Shown one piece after another: positions 1-13,615 of a stretch of 64,000 nt of DNA. Numbering within the stretch: the stretch's first letter is position 1; each line of letters opens with the position of its first letter. The stretch comes from Aplysia californica (Eukaryota > Mollusca > Gastropoda > Aplysiida > Aplysiidae), in assembly GCF_000002075.1 (NCBI RefSeq), contig NW_004798079.1:226494-290493 (forward strand), given 5' to 3'. The notes beneath the pieces were generated by a model. That model was not told the DNA's origin and made no database searches. It saw nothing but the letters and a program-made list of their open reading frames with translations. The translations under genes and the position numbers were made by a program.

Positions 1-90
1 CACACACACACACACACACGAACATGCACACACACACACACACACACATACACACACACACACACACGAACATGCACACACACATGCAGG
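1..90. repeat. (CA)n microsatellite at window edge
   Basis: Almost pure ca repeats with cgaacatg interruptions. Confidence 0.95.
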
Positions 91-284
91 CTTACAGTCA
101 CATGCATAATATAAATGAAAGTAATATAAATAATAATAATCTTTAGCTAGATACATACTCAATGTTATTGTGATATATGCTCTAATTAAATCATATGAAT
201 ATTTGTAACAAGATGGTTAAGACGGAAGAATTTTGATGGATGATGGTGAAAATGACCTTCTGTATCTTAAAAGTCTATGATTGA

Positions 285-505
285 TAATACTTTATTATCT
301 CAGAGGGAAATTTTTCTTGGCTGTACAAGACCGTAAAAACACATGCAGGTATACATAAAATATCTAAATTATATATTACTCTCATTAAAATTCAACATGA
401 AAAGAGACGTAAAGCTAACAAAAGGTACATATCACATCAGGTGCTCATTCAACCTCATGCAGGAATTTGATTTCAAGACCCCTGGAGTTATATACTCGTA
501 GATAA
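285..505 (-). mobile_element. Non-LTR element 3' end with (TTATC)n-type tail
   Basis: The reverse complement matches 47529-47753 over about 220 bp, sharing the landmarks ttttaatgagagtaatata, tacagccaagaaa and ccctctg.gataataaa. Only the 3' end is present. Confidence 0.6.
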
Positions 506-569
506 TACTCTAAAGAGCAATACACATTATGCTAATTCATGGGCTGGCCTATGTCCTCTGTCTTCACAG

Positions 570-743
570 GATCAAGAGAAACAAACCACGAAGGAGGACT
601 CCTCTTACTCTGCCGTCACTCTGTGCTCACAAAGCATTTATCCCGGGGATGATCAGCTCTTGACTATGGAGAAAGAAATTTTGGAAGTCAAGTATAAGAT
701 ACTGGATGATCCAGCTTATTCGCTACAGACTCCCCCTAAGAAG
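570..743 (+). CDS. Gene 1 exon A (first exon in window)
   Basis: Acceptor cttcacag and donor gtaagt flank 58 in-frame codons, phase 0 at both ends. The peptide is polar with no recognisable domain. An acceptor in front shows that earlier exons lie upstream of the window. Confidence 0.8.
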
Positions 744-2595
744 GTAAGTGTTGTTTTCTTTTCTTTTTTTTTTTGGATTACGTTATGTTGAGCTACTGCA
801 TTTTTTTACATCATAATAAAATTTCCTGATAATGGTTATAGCATCTGTGATACTTAACCCTATCCGTACTTCGTGTTTTACTATCGTATCTTATACGACG
901 TGGGGAACTCTGTGCGACCTCTTTCCAAAGAGGAAATTTATTTGTTATTCCGATCCATACGCTTTGCATAGCAGTCTGTCAAGAAGATTTTTTGAGAAAT
1001 GCTGAAAGTTTTAAAGAGATCTTCATACTAGAAGTATTTTAAAATGTGAAGAATACAACCCAGGGGGTACAAAATTACCCCAGGGCGTATGGATAGGGTT
1101 AACATGCAGCCTGATGAAGGATTGTCCTGCATACTCCCTTTAATAGCGTGTTTGATTTCTGTCTCTTGAGGAGACTTATTTGATTCTTTATCCGGCAAGC
1201 CGCTCCCAGCGGCTCACGGTCGGAACCACTGTGCCAGTGAGCTGCTGATAGCAGCTTAGGCATATTCCTTTACGACCAAATTAGTTTTTGGCAGTTATCT
1301 CTTTTACTGGGAGTTCATTCATTAGATAAAGAACTATCAAAATGGGTTTACCTGTTTTGATTTAATGACTCATTTAGTAACGTTTTTGTCATTTTAAGAT
1401 TTAATACCAAAGAATGGGGCCCGGCATAGTGGGTTTATACCCACGGAGATAAAGAGTTAAGTTTTTGTGATGTCCTATATTTCTTGGTGGAACATTGCAT
1501 AGTGGAGCATCTAGGTTGTTATGTTACGACTTACTTGAGTCTTGGAGTAGTAGATCTAGATGGTGGTTGATGTTGGTGGGGCCCCACCTGCTCGTCTTCT
1601 GTTAGTTCTTCGTTAGCCGATGTTACTCATTTCGGCTTCAGTGAGTGAGTGACACTTAAATTACCCACGGTTTGCATGAAATCACATGAGGTGTCAGTCA
1701 CGTGATATGTCCTTTTGGTCTACGTCACAATAACTATTATAAATGTGCGTTCATGCTACATGTCCTTCTATTCTAAAAGTGCGCTTACACCACATAGGTG
1801 CATTTGCTTCAACTGCTGTGGAGGAGGGAAGATGCAAGTTCCCAATTCTGAATACGCAGATTGCTAAATAAAACCATTTGTTCTCCTTCAGAGAGATGCA
1901 CAGCTAGAGGGCCAGCTGGTGCAGGCAGCCTATGAGTTTTTCACCGCAGAGAGACTCGAGGAAGCCTTGGAGTTGATGTCAAAACTGATAACATTGGATC
2001 CAAGAAATTTGTTCTACAGAACTTTCAGAGCACAGGTATGATTTGTCATTTGTGAGGCAGCGTGGTGAAATGAGGGCGCTCGTCAAAGTTTTTAAAATGG
2101 TATTTTTCCACAGGTTTGTGAATTTTTATAGAATTTTCGTCTTTTGGCTCAACACCTTTAATGCCAATTAAAGAACACACTTCTAAATTTTCTGTTTTCA
2201 TGGACTCTCAAGCTAAGGAAATAAATCATCTTTGAAAGCCATTTTCTCACTAATTTTTACATCTGAAACTGGCGACCCCCACCTCCTTCATTCGCAAATG
2301 TCTTGACTTCTATTGAAGATAAATGGATAATTTTCTTCACCCAAAGCAAGATAAATGAACAAGCTTCATGATGATGCCAATAACTCTGCATGCCCAAAAA
2401 TTGACGAGAGCCTGATTCCACCGCGTCGTGACACAATTGCTCTTTAAAGATTCCCGGGATCAGGTTGTATTTGTTTCCCATGAAGTTAGTTTTTTTGTTG
2501 TTGATGATGAGCACCCTTGTAAATAACATTTAGGTTATTTAAAAAGGTAAACTAAGAAAGAAAAATAATTTTACAGGAGTATATGTGTGTGTGCA

Positions 2596-2658
<63 letters not shown>

Positions 2659-4905
2659 ACGTAGTGAAACACCAAACCAATGTGCCAGGATCTGGACAAT
2701 AAAGATGTATCTTATCTTATAAGCTTTTGTAAATGTAAAGGCTAAATTTCTTTCATAAGCCTTAACAACAAATTTTGTATTGTCATGAAGTTACATTTTT
2801 GATGGATTCATTTATAAGACTGTATATATGAACACAAGACTAAAACACATTGACTGTGCTATGTGTGAGCTTGAATAACCACCAGCTATTCTGCTCAAAT
2901 TGCTGAGGTTCCCAAACTGTTCAAATGTCTGAGAATTTTTAAAAGGAAAGATAATTAGTCTACTATTGTAATGATGTGCCATTTCACAAGTCACAAATTC
3001 CCATAATTTTGGGTAAGTTTATAAGTGAATTGGATACAGCTTTGTGTCGTCATCAAATTACTGTGAGTTGTTAACGTTTGAATATTTATAACCCTATATT
3101 CTTCAGATTTATTTCAACATGAGTCAGTGGCCTAAAGTGATTCAAGACTACTGGGTGATTCCCAAAGCTCAGAGGAAAGCTGAAATTTGGAAGCAAGGAG
3201 GTCAGGGGCATGATCCTTCCCACAATATCTCCATACCTTGCTCTTTGTATTTTAGTGTCATTCCCACAATATCTCCGTCCCTCGCTCTGTGTATTTTAGT
3301 GTCATTGTTGCACGCGACTGTCATCATGTTTACTTGCTTTTCAACTCAAAATCAACGAGGACATTTTAAACAGTCAATTAAAGACTATAAAGTATACAAA
3401 AAGCTCATCATTATTAATGTATATATTTATTAGGCTTACAAATTCGTTATGAAAAAAAAAGACATAAGTAATAGTGAGATAATTGTGCTTTGATATCATT
3501 GTTTTTTAAAAGTTAATTTAGTTTCAAACATTTTAGAAAAAAGAGAATTATGTAAAAATATTCTGAAAAATGGATTGCAGCATCTTTTTTTTGGGGGGGT
3601 TGTTTTTTTTACTCTGCCCATTTCTATCAACTGACACTTTGGTGTTTAGTAGAAACAACAGAAGCAACAAATGTGCAGCATTTTGGATTTTAAAATTAAC
3701 TGTTAGTATTAGTGTAAACACATAAGAGAAATGATAGGTGAAGGGTACTGACGAAATGAGTTACTTCTCGGATTCGAGCCCTATGAAAATAGATACATCA
3801 CGCTTACAGGTGAAGTTTTTACAATTTAGAAGTATGAAATAATAGAAGGCTTGTTATACTTAGAGAATAAGGCATCAATAGAAAATCTACAATTTTGACA
3901 ATACTGTCAATTTTTGGCCAATATCTCCATTTGTGGATTGCAAGAAGTAACTGGTTTTGTCAGCACACCTCACATATATAATATATATTGTATCATCAAC
4001 TTCTTAAACAGACCATGCAAACTGCTCACAGTTTAAACAAAATCTTTTTCTTTCCTAATCCTAACTATCGTCATTTGTCCTCTACTTGTTTTGTATGTTT
4101 GTCACTCTCTTGTGAACTGCTATTTCCTTGATAGTGGAAGCAGACTTTAGTTTAGTTTAGTTTTAGTAAGGTTTTTACGACGCTCGCAACTGCATAAGGC
4201 CATATGAGCGCCAAGGGGTGGATGTCAACAGAGAAGTCCTTACAGGGAATCAGACTTACTCTGCTCACCTCTCTATCTTCGACAGCACAAAGTCTGCTTC
4301 GACTATCAAGGCACCCCGGAAATAGTGGGTCACAAGAGTGTGACAAACATACAAAAGAAGTAGAGGAAAATGATAATAGTAAGGATTAGGAAAGAAAAAG
4401 CAGCAGTTTCCTGTTGTAGATCAGACACAGTTATGAGTGTGACATTGATGAATCAGCCCATTTACAATTCTACTGTGCATGAACAAGAAATGTCCTATCT
4501 TTGGGAATGGCCTAAAGACACTTCTGTCAGTATTACCGCCCCGGGGGGTGGAAGCAGATTTGGTATGAACTTATGCAGTTGCGAGCGCCGTAAAACCTTA
4601 TTAAAACTTTAAAAACTAAAACAAAAACTGATGGATTATAATGTCAATATGTACAAATGGTCTCAATTTTTTAATTACAGGGAAAGCTTTTGTGGAGCTG
4701 TGGCTTCCGGTTCTGGCCGAGTTCTGGCTGAGAAAAGCGACACAGCTGAGTGGAGGGAAAGACGAGGAGGCGGCCATGTTGTTTCAGAAAGTCAGAGTGA
4801 GGCGTTTGTACGAGCCGTTGACGGAAGATCAGCCCGTCCAAGTTGACTTCACGCAGTTTGGCAGAGCTGTATTTGCAAAGGGTATGCTGTGGAGCAAGAA
4901 ATTGG

Positions 4906-4964
<59 letters not shown>

Positions 4965-7900
4965 AGCAATACAGCAGCATCTGAGCATTAACTCTTCTGT
5001 ATGATGCCATTCTGTAATAGCTGTGTGTTTGTTCTAATTGTTGTCTTGAGGAGTAGAGGCAATTAGATGTGTGGGGTAGCTTTGGAAGAAAACATCCCCT
5101 CAAATAGGTTAGCTTTCTACAGAAGAACAGATGATGTTCCACTGTCTCTGAGGGGAAGTCACATAGTGGGCAGGCAGCAGACTGCTTTACTCCAATTCGG
5201 TTGAGATGTTGATTGAGGGGCACATGTTGTGTTTTAAGTTGGAAGATTATGGATTGACCTCCCCTCCTCAACTCATTAATTGGATCTTTGACCAGTGGTT
5301 TATTAATGTGGCCATACATTATCCTTCCTGTCGTACGTGCAAGAAATTAGTTTTGTTCTTTTTTTTGGGTTTTTTTGTTTTAGCGGAGGTATGTTTTCAA
5401 AAAAAGAAAGTCAATGTAATAAAAAGTGTTTTGACGAGTTCTTTATATTTTCATTCTGCCATTATTTTTATTTTTCTTAAAATGTTGCTTTGAATTATAA
5501 TAGGTACAGTTACAAGTTTTATGTCCGTCCAATAATGATCTACAGCTCTTGCTTTGGTAGTGTAGGTTTAACACTTTGCAGTCACTTGGCGCAATAATGT
5601 GACGGGGAAAATTATCTGTTCCGGTCACCTGACGACACAGTTCTGTGCCAGACCCGAGAAGTCTGTTGCAGTCACTCTCCTAACTGGGTGACCAGATGGG
5701 GCATTTTGTACTGCTGGCTGTGTGACTGCAAAAGTGTTAAAAGCATATTATATAATGCTGCTTGTTTATTCTCACATAAAGAGATTTTTTTTCTTCTTAT
5801 GCATTGCTATAGTAATTTGATCCTTCATAAGAAAAGAAAAAGAGGATTAGTGGATGGAGGGAACTTGATAGAGATATATAAAGAAGGAACTCTCCCTATG
5901 TCTAGTCAGTGCTTCAGATTTGGTGTTTTGGAGTAATTATTTTTTTTTAAGAGTGGGTGGTTGGCGGGTGCTCTGGGTGATCTATCTTCTCTATCTCCCC
6001 TTCTTGTTTTTAGTGTTTGTTACTCTCTTGTAACACTTCTAATCTTCGGCACTTATATGACCTTATTAAGTTGCAAGTGCTGTAAAACCCTTACTAAAAC
6101 TTTTTTTTTAAAGAAGTTAAGGGAATAGAAATGTACTGCTCATTGTGCACTGTCATTTGTGAGGCTTCGAGATGAAATCAGGCTCTCGTCAAATTAATGA
6201 AATCGAAAAAAATGGCATTTTTCTATAGGTACATTTGGCAATTTTTATAGAATTTTTGTTCTATTGACTCAACAGCTTTAAGGTCCACTTAAAAACACAT
6301 TCTTTGTGTATTTTAGAGAAAAATGTTGATTTAAAGACACAAACATTTTAATTTGTAATTTTTAAGGACTCTCAAGTTTTGGAAGTTGCCAAAGTTTGGC
6401 GGCCGTTTTCTCACTAATCTTTGAAACCAGACGACTCTGACTTTCTTCAATCGCAAATATCTCTACTTCTATTCAAGATAGATGGGTATTTTTTTTCTGC
6501 ACCGAAAGGAAGGCAAATGAACAGGCTTTACTTTAAGATGATACCAATAACCCCATTTGCCCAAAAATTAATGAGCGCCTGGTTCCACCGCGTCGTGACA
6601 CATTTTATATCTCTCTGTTTTTGCCAGAGGATATCCCTGCTGGTGAGACCGTCATGATGGACATCCCAATGGTCATAGCACAGTCGTTGTCAACTCGACA
6701 CATACCTGCATGTGCCAACTGTGCCACCTCTCTCATTTCACCGGAGATCTACTTTGAGAAAAAGTGAGACTTTCTTTCTTTTTTCTTTTTTTTGACCCTG
6801 CCCATTTCTATCAATTAGCGCTTTTGTGTTTAGTAGAAACATCTATTGTCCTTATCTCCCCTTCTTCTTTTTTATGTTTGTTACTCTCTTGTAACACCTC
6901 TAATCTTCTGGCACTCATATGACCTTATGCAGCTGCGAGCGCCGTAAAACCTCTACTAAAACTAAAAACTAAAACGTTAAGGTGATATATATCAATAACT
7001 TCAGGCGCCCAAACTTTGAAAAGCACCTGGTTCCATGGCGTCCTGACACATTTATCTTACCGCTCTAATGGCCGCCTGTATAAGACAATCACTGGTACAA
7101 ATGGCTACTTTCTATAATTTCTCCCTTGGCTATATTTTACATTATAATAACGTTGTGTGAGACGGCCACATGTCTAATATGGTCACTTTTCTCCTTAACG
7201 ATTGGTCACTTTTAAGGACAAGACAGCTATCCCGAAAAATGCTGTTTTGAGAAAATTGTAGGTAAAGTTTTTGCCCCTTGTTCAATTTCTTTAAAAGACA
7301 AGGAGAGTTTTCTCTATAACCAAACAAATGTACACATCAATGAAACCAAACTTCTCTTTTAGGTAGAACAATGCCTACTTTTGGTGAAGGTCAAGATTTC
7401 TGGAAACCCCCGAAATCAGGGTTCACCTGCTTGTCTCTAAAAGTGACCAATTGGTGGCTGGCTTAGAAAGTTTTGACTGTATGCTGCTTTTCATTATTAT
7501 CTTTTGTTACATTGTTTAGGCTACTAAAAATAACTTCTTTTTTTTTTGCAGACTGAATTTAATGGGCAAAGAGCAACAGGAGCTAATTGAAGACCACTGG
7601 CCAAAAGTGTCGGAAATTTGGTGTGAGCATTGTGGAAAGGAGCGATACTGCAGCAACATCTGCAAAAATGAGGTGAGTGATTAATTCCATGTATGCTTTT
7701 ATACATCCTCTATAGTTCTGTATTTCCACTTCACCTTCACCTATCTCGTTGACCGGATGTCCGTCGGGGCGCTTTTGAAGATTTGACCACCAGCTTCCTC
7801 CACTCCTTTCGGTCTTCAGCTTTCCTGAGCGTGTCTTTGATTTCCAGGCCTGTCCATTCCTTGATGTTGTCCTCCCAACTCTTCTTTGGTCTGCCTCTGC

Positions 7901-10900
7901 TCTTCTTTCCCTGGACACTGCCTTGCAGGATCATAAAATATCATCTTGTCATGTGTGTTACGATGTGGTGGAATCAAGCGCTCGTCAAATTTTGGGCATA
8001 TTGAGTCATAGGTATCATCTTAAAGTCTGTTCATTTGCTTTGCTTTTGATGAAAAAAATATCCATTTATCTTGGATACAGGTTGAGATATTGGCAATTGA
8101 AAGAGGTAGGAGTCGCCTGGATTCAGGGGTAAAATTAGAGATAAAATGGCCGCCAAAGTTTAGTTATTCCCTTAGTTTGAGTGTGTGGGGAAAAACTTAA
8201 CATTTACTTCTTTTATGCCTTTAATCAATGTTTTTCCGTAAAATCAACATAGAAATGTGTTCTTTAATGGGCATGAAAAGTGTTGAGCCAAAAAACAAAA
8301 ATCCTATCAAATTTCCTAACCTGCGGAAAAATACCAGTTTCTTCACTTTCATTATTTTGACGAGCACCTGGTTTCACCGCACCGTCTCACATATCTTATC
8401 CTACCTTATCTTTTGTACCATACTTGGAGTTGTTTTAGCATTGCACTTCCGGTAAAATAAATCCTTATATTTCACACAAGAAATATGATAAGCTGATAGC
8501 CAATCTCACACGTGAAATATAAAAATTTGCATAAATTGCTACGGGTTCGAATGAGGCTAGCAACGGAAAAATTTTCTCTCTAAAATTGTCTCCTTTCCTG
8601 CTCTCTACCAATGTTCTATCGTCTGCTTTCATCTCCACTTTCTGCACCCACCCCCTCAACCCCTTTGCCCCCCTCCTCTGGGCTCCTGACTCTTTGTGCA
8701 GCCTTTCTACTGCTACTCCTTGGCTCCTTCTTACTGCTGTCTTTTAGCCATATCCCTGATTTTCTAATAGGAAAGATCTACACCTAGCCTTCTCGGACAA
8801 GGGTGAAAAATCTCGGAGGACCCAAGTGCACGTTGCGCACATTAAAGGTCCCGTGGTGGTCTAAAATCAATAAGAGTAGGATGCGGCCGTCACCCGGGCA
8901 AAATTCCAAATTTCCTACCAAACTGAAAATGTTAAGTGTGTCCAACGCGCTCATTTGACCTTATGCAGTTGCGAGCGCCGTAAAACTCTTACAGAAAAAA
9001 CACTTACCTACCTTTTCCAGGCTTGGGAAGTTTATCACCGAGTAATCTGTCCGCGCTTCAACCCTGGAGCGGACACTCTCTACGCTGTGATTGAACAAGG
9101 GGGCTTTGGCTACACGGCGGACGGCAAATGGGATGAGGTCTGGAAGGGTCACTTCAGGTAACACCCAATGTCCAAGGACGTAGATTGTGTATATAAGGCC
9201 TGCAAACCAATTCCACAAAAAGATTGTATGTGGACCTCACTAGGTGGGGGGAAACTGGATTTACATAATGACATCATGACAAGACAAAAAGATCGTGGTT
9301 TGCTTCTTGTTTCCTATCAAACATCTATCATCCTTATCTCCCCTCCTTCTTTTTTGTGTTTGTTACTCTCTTGTAACACCTCTAATCTTCAGCACTTCTA
9401 TGACCTTATTGTGTTGCAAGTGCCCTAAAACACTTACTAATACTAAACAGGTTTGACCCCTTTATGATGCAGGGTCAATTTTTATCTCACAAGACACAAT
9501 TTTGAATCTCCAGAGATGAAGGGTGATGCTTGATTCAGCGGTTGATTGACTATAATTCGATACAGTTTGTAAATGCAACAAACTGTACCTTAAAGTGAAA
9601 GATTCTTTTATATATGAAAAGAATATCGCTGTATTTGAATCAGCTATTACTATTAGATTTACGAAGCTTGTCTGTCAGAAACAGCACAGTGAATGCAAAA
9701 TGTGACGAACAGCACTCATGATTATGGTCCTCGCACTTTGCAAGGTGCTGTCTCTGCGGTTTTATGCCACACAAAAATTATGAAATTATGCAAACTGAGC
9801 CCAAAAATGTGAAATTATGCAATTTTGTTAATTTTAACTATGAATGCTAAAGGAAAATAATTTGAAATTATGCAAAAAATGATCAAATTTTGCAAAATTT
9901 TGCGGGTGCATAGAACCACGGGGACAGAAGTTATGACATTTATCACAGCAACATCTTGGCCCCTTCCCCACACAAGAAAAAATGACAAATGGTTCTTGTC
10001 TGGTCACGGGTTTAAATCACTGAGTGGTTGAGTTTTAATTTTTTTCCTAAAAATGATTTAGTAATCAGAGTCTTTATATAACCTGCTTGACTTATTTTTT
10101 AATTCTTATAGGAGATAGGGGAATAAGAAAGTAGGCAATGAGTGATTAAATCTACAGATTTACCATGCTCTAATTCCTGGGGATTTCATAAATGTTTAGC
10201 TATGTTGTCTTAACCCTATCCGTGCGTCGTGTTTTACCATCATATCCATATGACATGGGGAACTCTGTGCCACCACTTAACCCTATCCGTACATCGTGTT
10301 TTACCATCGTATCCATACAATGTGGGGAACTCTGTGCCACCACTTAACCCTATCCATACATCGTGTTTTACCATCGTATCCATATGACGTGGGGAACTCT
10401 GTGCCACCACTTTCCAAAGAGGAAATTTGCTCGTTAATCCGATCCGAACGCTTTGCATAACAGTCAGTCAAAATGATTTTTTGAGAAATTCTGAAAGTTT
10501 CAAAGAGATCTTCGTACTAGAAGTATTCTTAAAATGTGAAGAATACAACCCTAGGGGTACAAAATGACCCCTTGGGGTACGGATAGAGTTAAGGGGAATG
10601 AGTTCAAAGATGTATATTTCTTATGTTTTCTTTTGGCTCATTGTGTTGCTAAATCCAAAGTCCAATGATTCTGGTGAAAATCTGGGCTAACATCGCCTCC
10701 CAAGTGAGAACCATGATGGAGAATGATGGCGTGAAGGAACCCACCGTGGAACACTGGGCCAGAGCTAAGGCTCCTTATCGCAGGTCAGAGCATGTGATGG
10801 AATAGATCGCTGATAGAGTGATGAAAACTCATAACCAATTCACAGCAAAAATATTGTTCTGAAACCTCGCATCCCACAGCGTAACCAATTAAACAGTAGA

Positions 10901-13581
10901 AAAGTTATTTTTCATGCACTAACCACGTTTCTAAAGTGTTTTCATTTATCCCCAACTTTGGTTCATATACATCATTTTGTTCAAGAATAAACCAGTTTTT
11001 TGCCTCTCCTGTAAAATTTTCCTTTTTGGGGTTACGAGGTCTCATCACTCCACCAGCGATGTTTTCAATGTCTTTATAGGGTTTAAATGCTTAATGAAGA
11101 GCTTTGTTTCTATGTGTGAGTATTTCTCTTTTGTGTGTGTTTTCAGCCTGAGAATTCATGAGAGTCTGGCTTAGTATATATATATATGCTTATTGTTTTC
11201 ATCAGTGGATAAATCAGGACTATTAATAAGTGTTTATGCTTTATATATCTATTTTCCCTTTACCTTTACTAGTAATCTTTTTAAATAAATATATGAAGAT
11301 CTACTGACCGCAGTGAAGAGACGAAAACTAAAATGATATGGGCATGTCACAAGATCCACAGGACTTGCCAAAACAATCCTGCAAGGAACCGTACAAGGAA
11401 AGAGAAAGAGAGGAAGTCAGAGTAGGAGATGGGAGGACAACATTACAGAGTGGACAGGAAAGACGATGGGTGACAACCTGAGGAGAGCAGAGGACAAAAA
11501 TAGATGGCGAGAGCTGGTTTTCCAATGCAGTGGTGCCCCAACGGTTGCCCCAACCACGGGATAGATGAAGAAGAAGAAGATTTTAAATATCTCTATAACT
11601 TATGTACACCTACTAGATCCAAAAAGACTTCTAACACTTTACCGCCTCATCTCGCCGATTGGCGATGTTTACCACCCAGTTTCTTTGGATTTTCCCCAAA
11701 ATATGATGGCAAAGTGGTTAATATGTTTCCATAGTGATATTTGTTTAACCCCAGGTTCATCGCCTTTGGTACAATGCCTGCTATGCAGCGTATGCCGCAT
11801 GCCTTGCCAATGTTCCAGGCTGCTTTTGCTGACTGTGGTGGGGGACTCAGTTACAAAATCACTGAGGATGAGTTTAACGGGCGCTACTACCAGGCTGCCT
11901 GCAACCTGCAGAGTTTCTCCTGCTCCATCACCCCATACCACCACTTTATGAACAACATCAAGGACGACTTGAGAGGGGTAAGGTGTGGTCTATTTGGTTG
12001 TTTTTGATTGTGGCAGGGGGTTAGGCCTAGCCTATTGTATTGTTTGGCTGAAAGTGTGAGAGTGAGTAAAGTGTGAGTCTCAGTTCAGTTGTGGTGCAAG
12101 TGTATAAAAGCAGTCTGGATTACTACAGGTTAGACTTTAGAGGGGAGAGCTGTAGCAAGGCAGAGGAGGCCTGCTGAGAGTTCGGGTGGAGAAAAGGCTA
12201 GTTAGAGCGTCTGTTTATTTCTGTGTAAGGTGTGAGGTTCCAACGCATGGGGGCCCCATCTCTGAGGAAAGGATCACCCTCCGGAGAGAAACAGATTTGG
12301 CTAACCCCTGTTGTAGGCGCAGGCAGACAGAAGGTTAGTGTTAAACATTGTTTTATGTTTCAAGTAACAACATAAGGGAACTTCAAATCCCATCCTGTGA
12401 TCTTGTGTGACTTGAACAAAAGTATAGATTGACATGCATGGTGTTAACTCTTTATCTCCGGCAAGCCGCTCCCAGTGGCTCGTGGTCGGAACCACTTTGC
12501 CGATGAGTCGCTGACAGCGGTTTGGGCACATTCTTTTACGAAGACTTCGACATCAAATTACTTTTCAGCTATTGCCGAAAACAGATCTCTTTTATCGCGA
12601 GTTGGTTCATTAGATGAAAAACTATCACAACAGGTTAACTTGTTTTGAATTAATTACTCGTTTTTGTCATTTTTAGATTTAGTACCAAAATGGTGTAGTG
12701 GGTTTACCCCCCACGGAGATAAAGAGTTAAAGTGTTTTCCAAATATTCCTGAGAGGTTTTGAATCTACTCTGAATGCATGGTATTACATTTGAGATAACG
12801 GTAGGTGTGGAGTATATAAGCATAGGCTAAAAAAAAATGGGGGGGGGGGGAATAATTAGACTGCTAATGCACAATAGGGCCTATAATATGATTATCTGAA
12901 TTCTATTTACTGTAGTCATGGAGCCTTTTCGCTATTCCAGTTTTGTTTATATTATTTAAGGTTTTGGTAGTGTCAGAGTTTGGTAACTTTGGTTGCCTTT
13001 TGAGAGCTGAAATCTTGACTTCTGCATCTGATACTATTTTCCTCATGAACCACTGAGCATTTTTGGGGGAAAGCATTAACAGAAACCTTGTCAAAGTAAA
13101 TGAATCCATGGATGATGTGTCATTCATGTTCGTGTAGCATTTGGATCAGATACTACTTTATTTTTCCGATCCAGCAGCCATTTGAGTTCTAGCCCATCGG
13201 CTTAACGCTTGATCAGATAAAACGAGGGAAAGTCTGTATTTGCAGAAGAAAAAGGAAAGTACAGAACTGTTTAAATTATTGCTTGAATTTTGCATCTCTT
13301 TTGTTCCAAGATCGGAGTCCTCAAGCACTTATCCGACCGTCCCCCAGAAGCGCAGTTTGCGGCACTGTGCCCACTCCATGCCTGCAGCAACCACTCGTGT
13401 TTGAACAACGCAGAAGTCTGTGACTTAGACATCAATGGCCGTCCTGGTGTTCAGATGATTGCTCGCAGAGACATCAAGTGAGAACACACGTATTTGACAT
13501 CTTCTTTATATTGGGGATACTTTTGCCTATTTAACTTAGAATGGCAAGAGAAAGAGAGAATGAGAGAGAGGGAGAGGGAAG

Positions 13582-13615
<34 letters not shown>

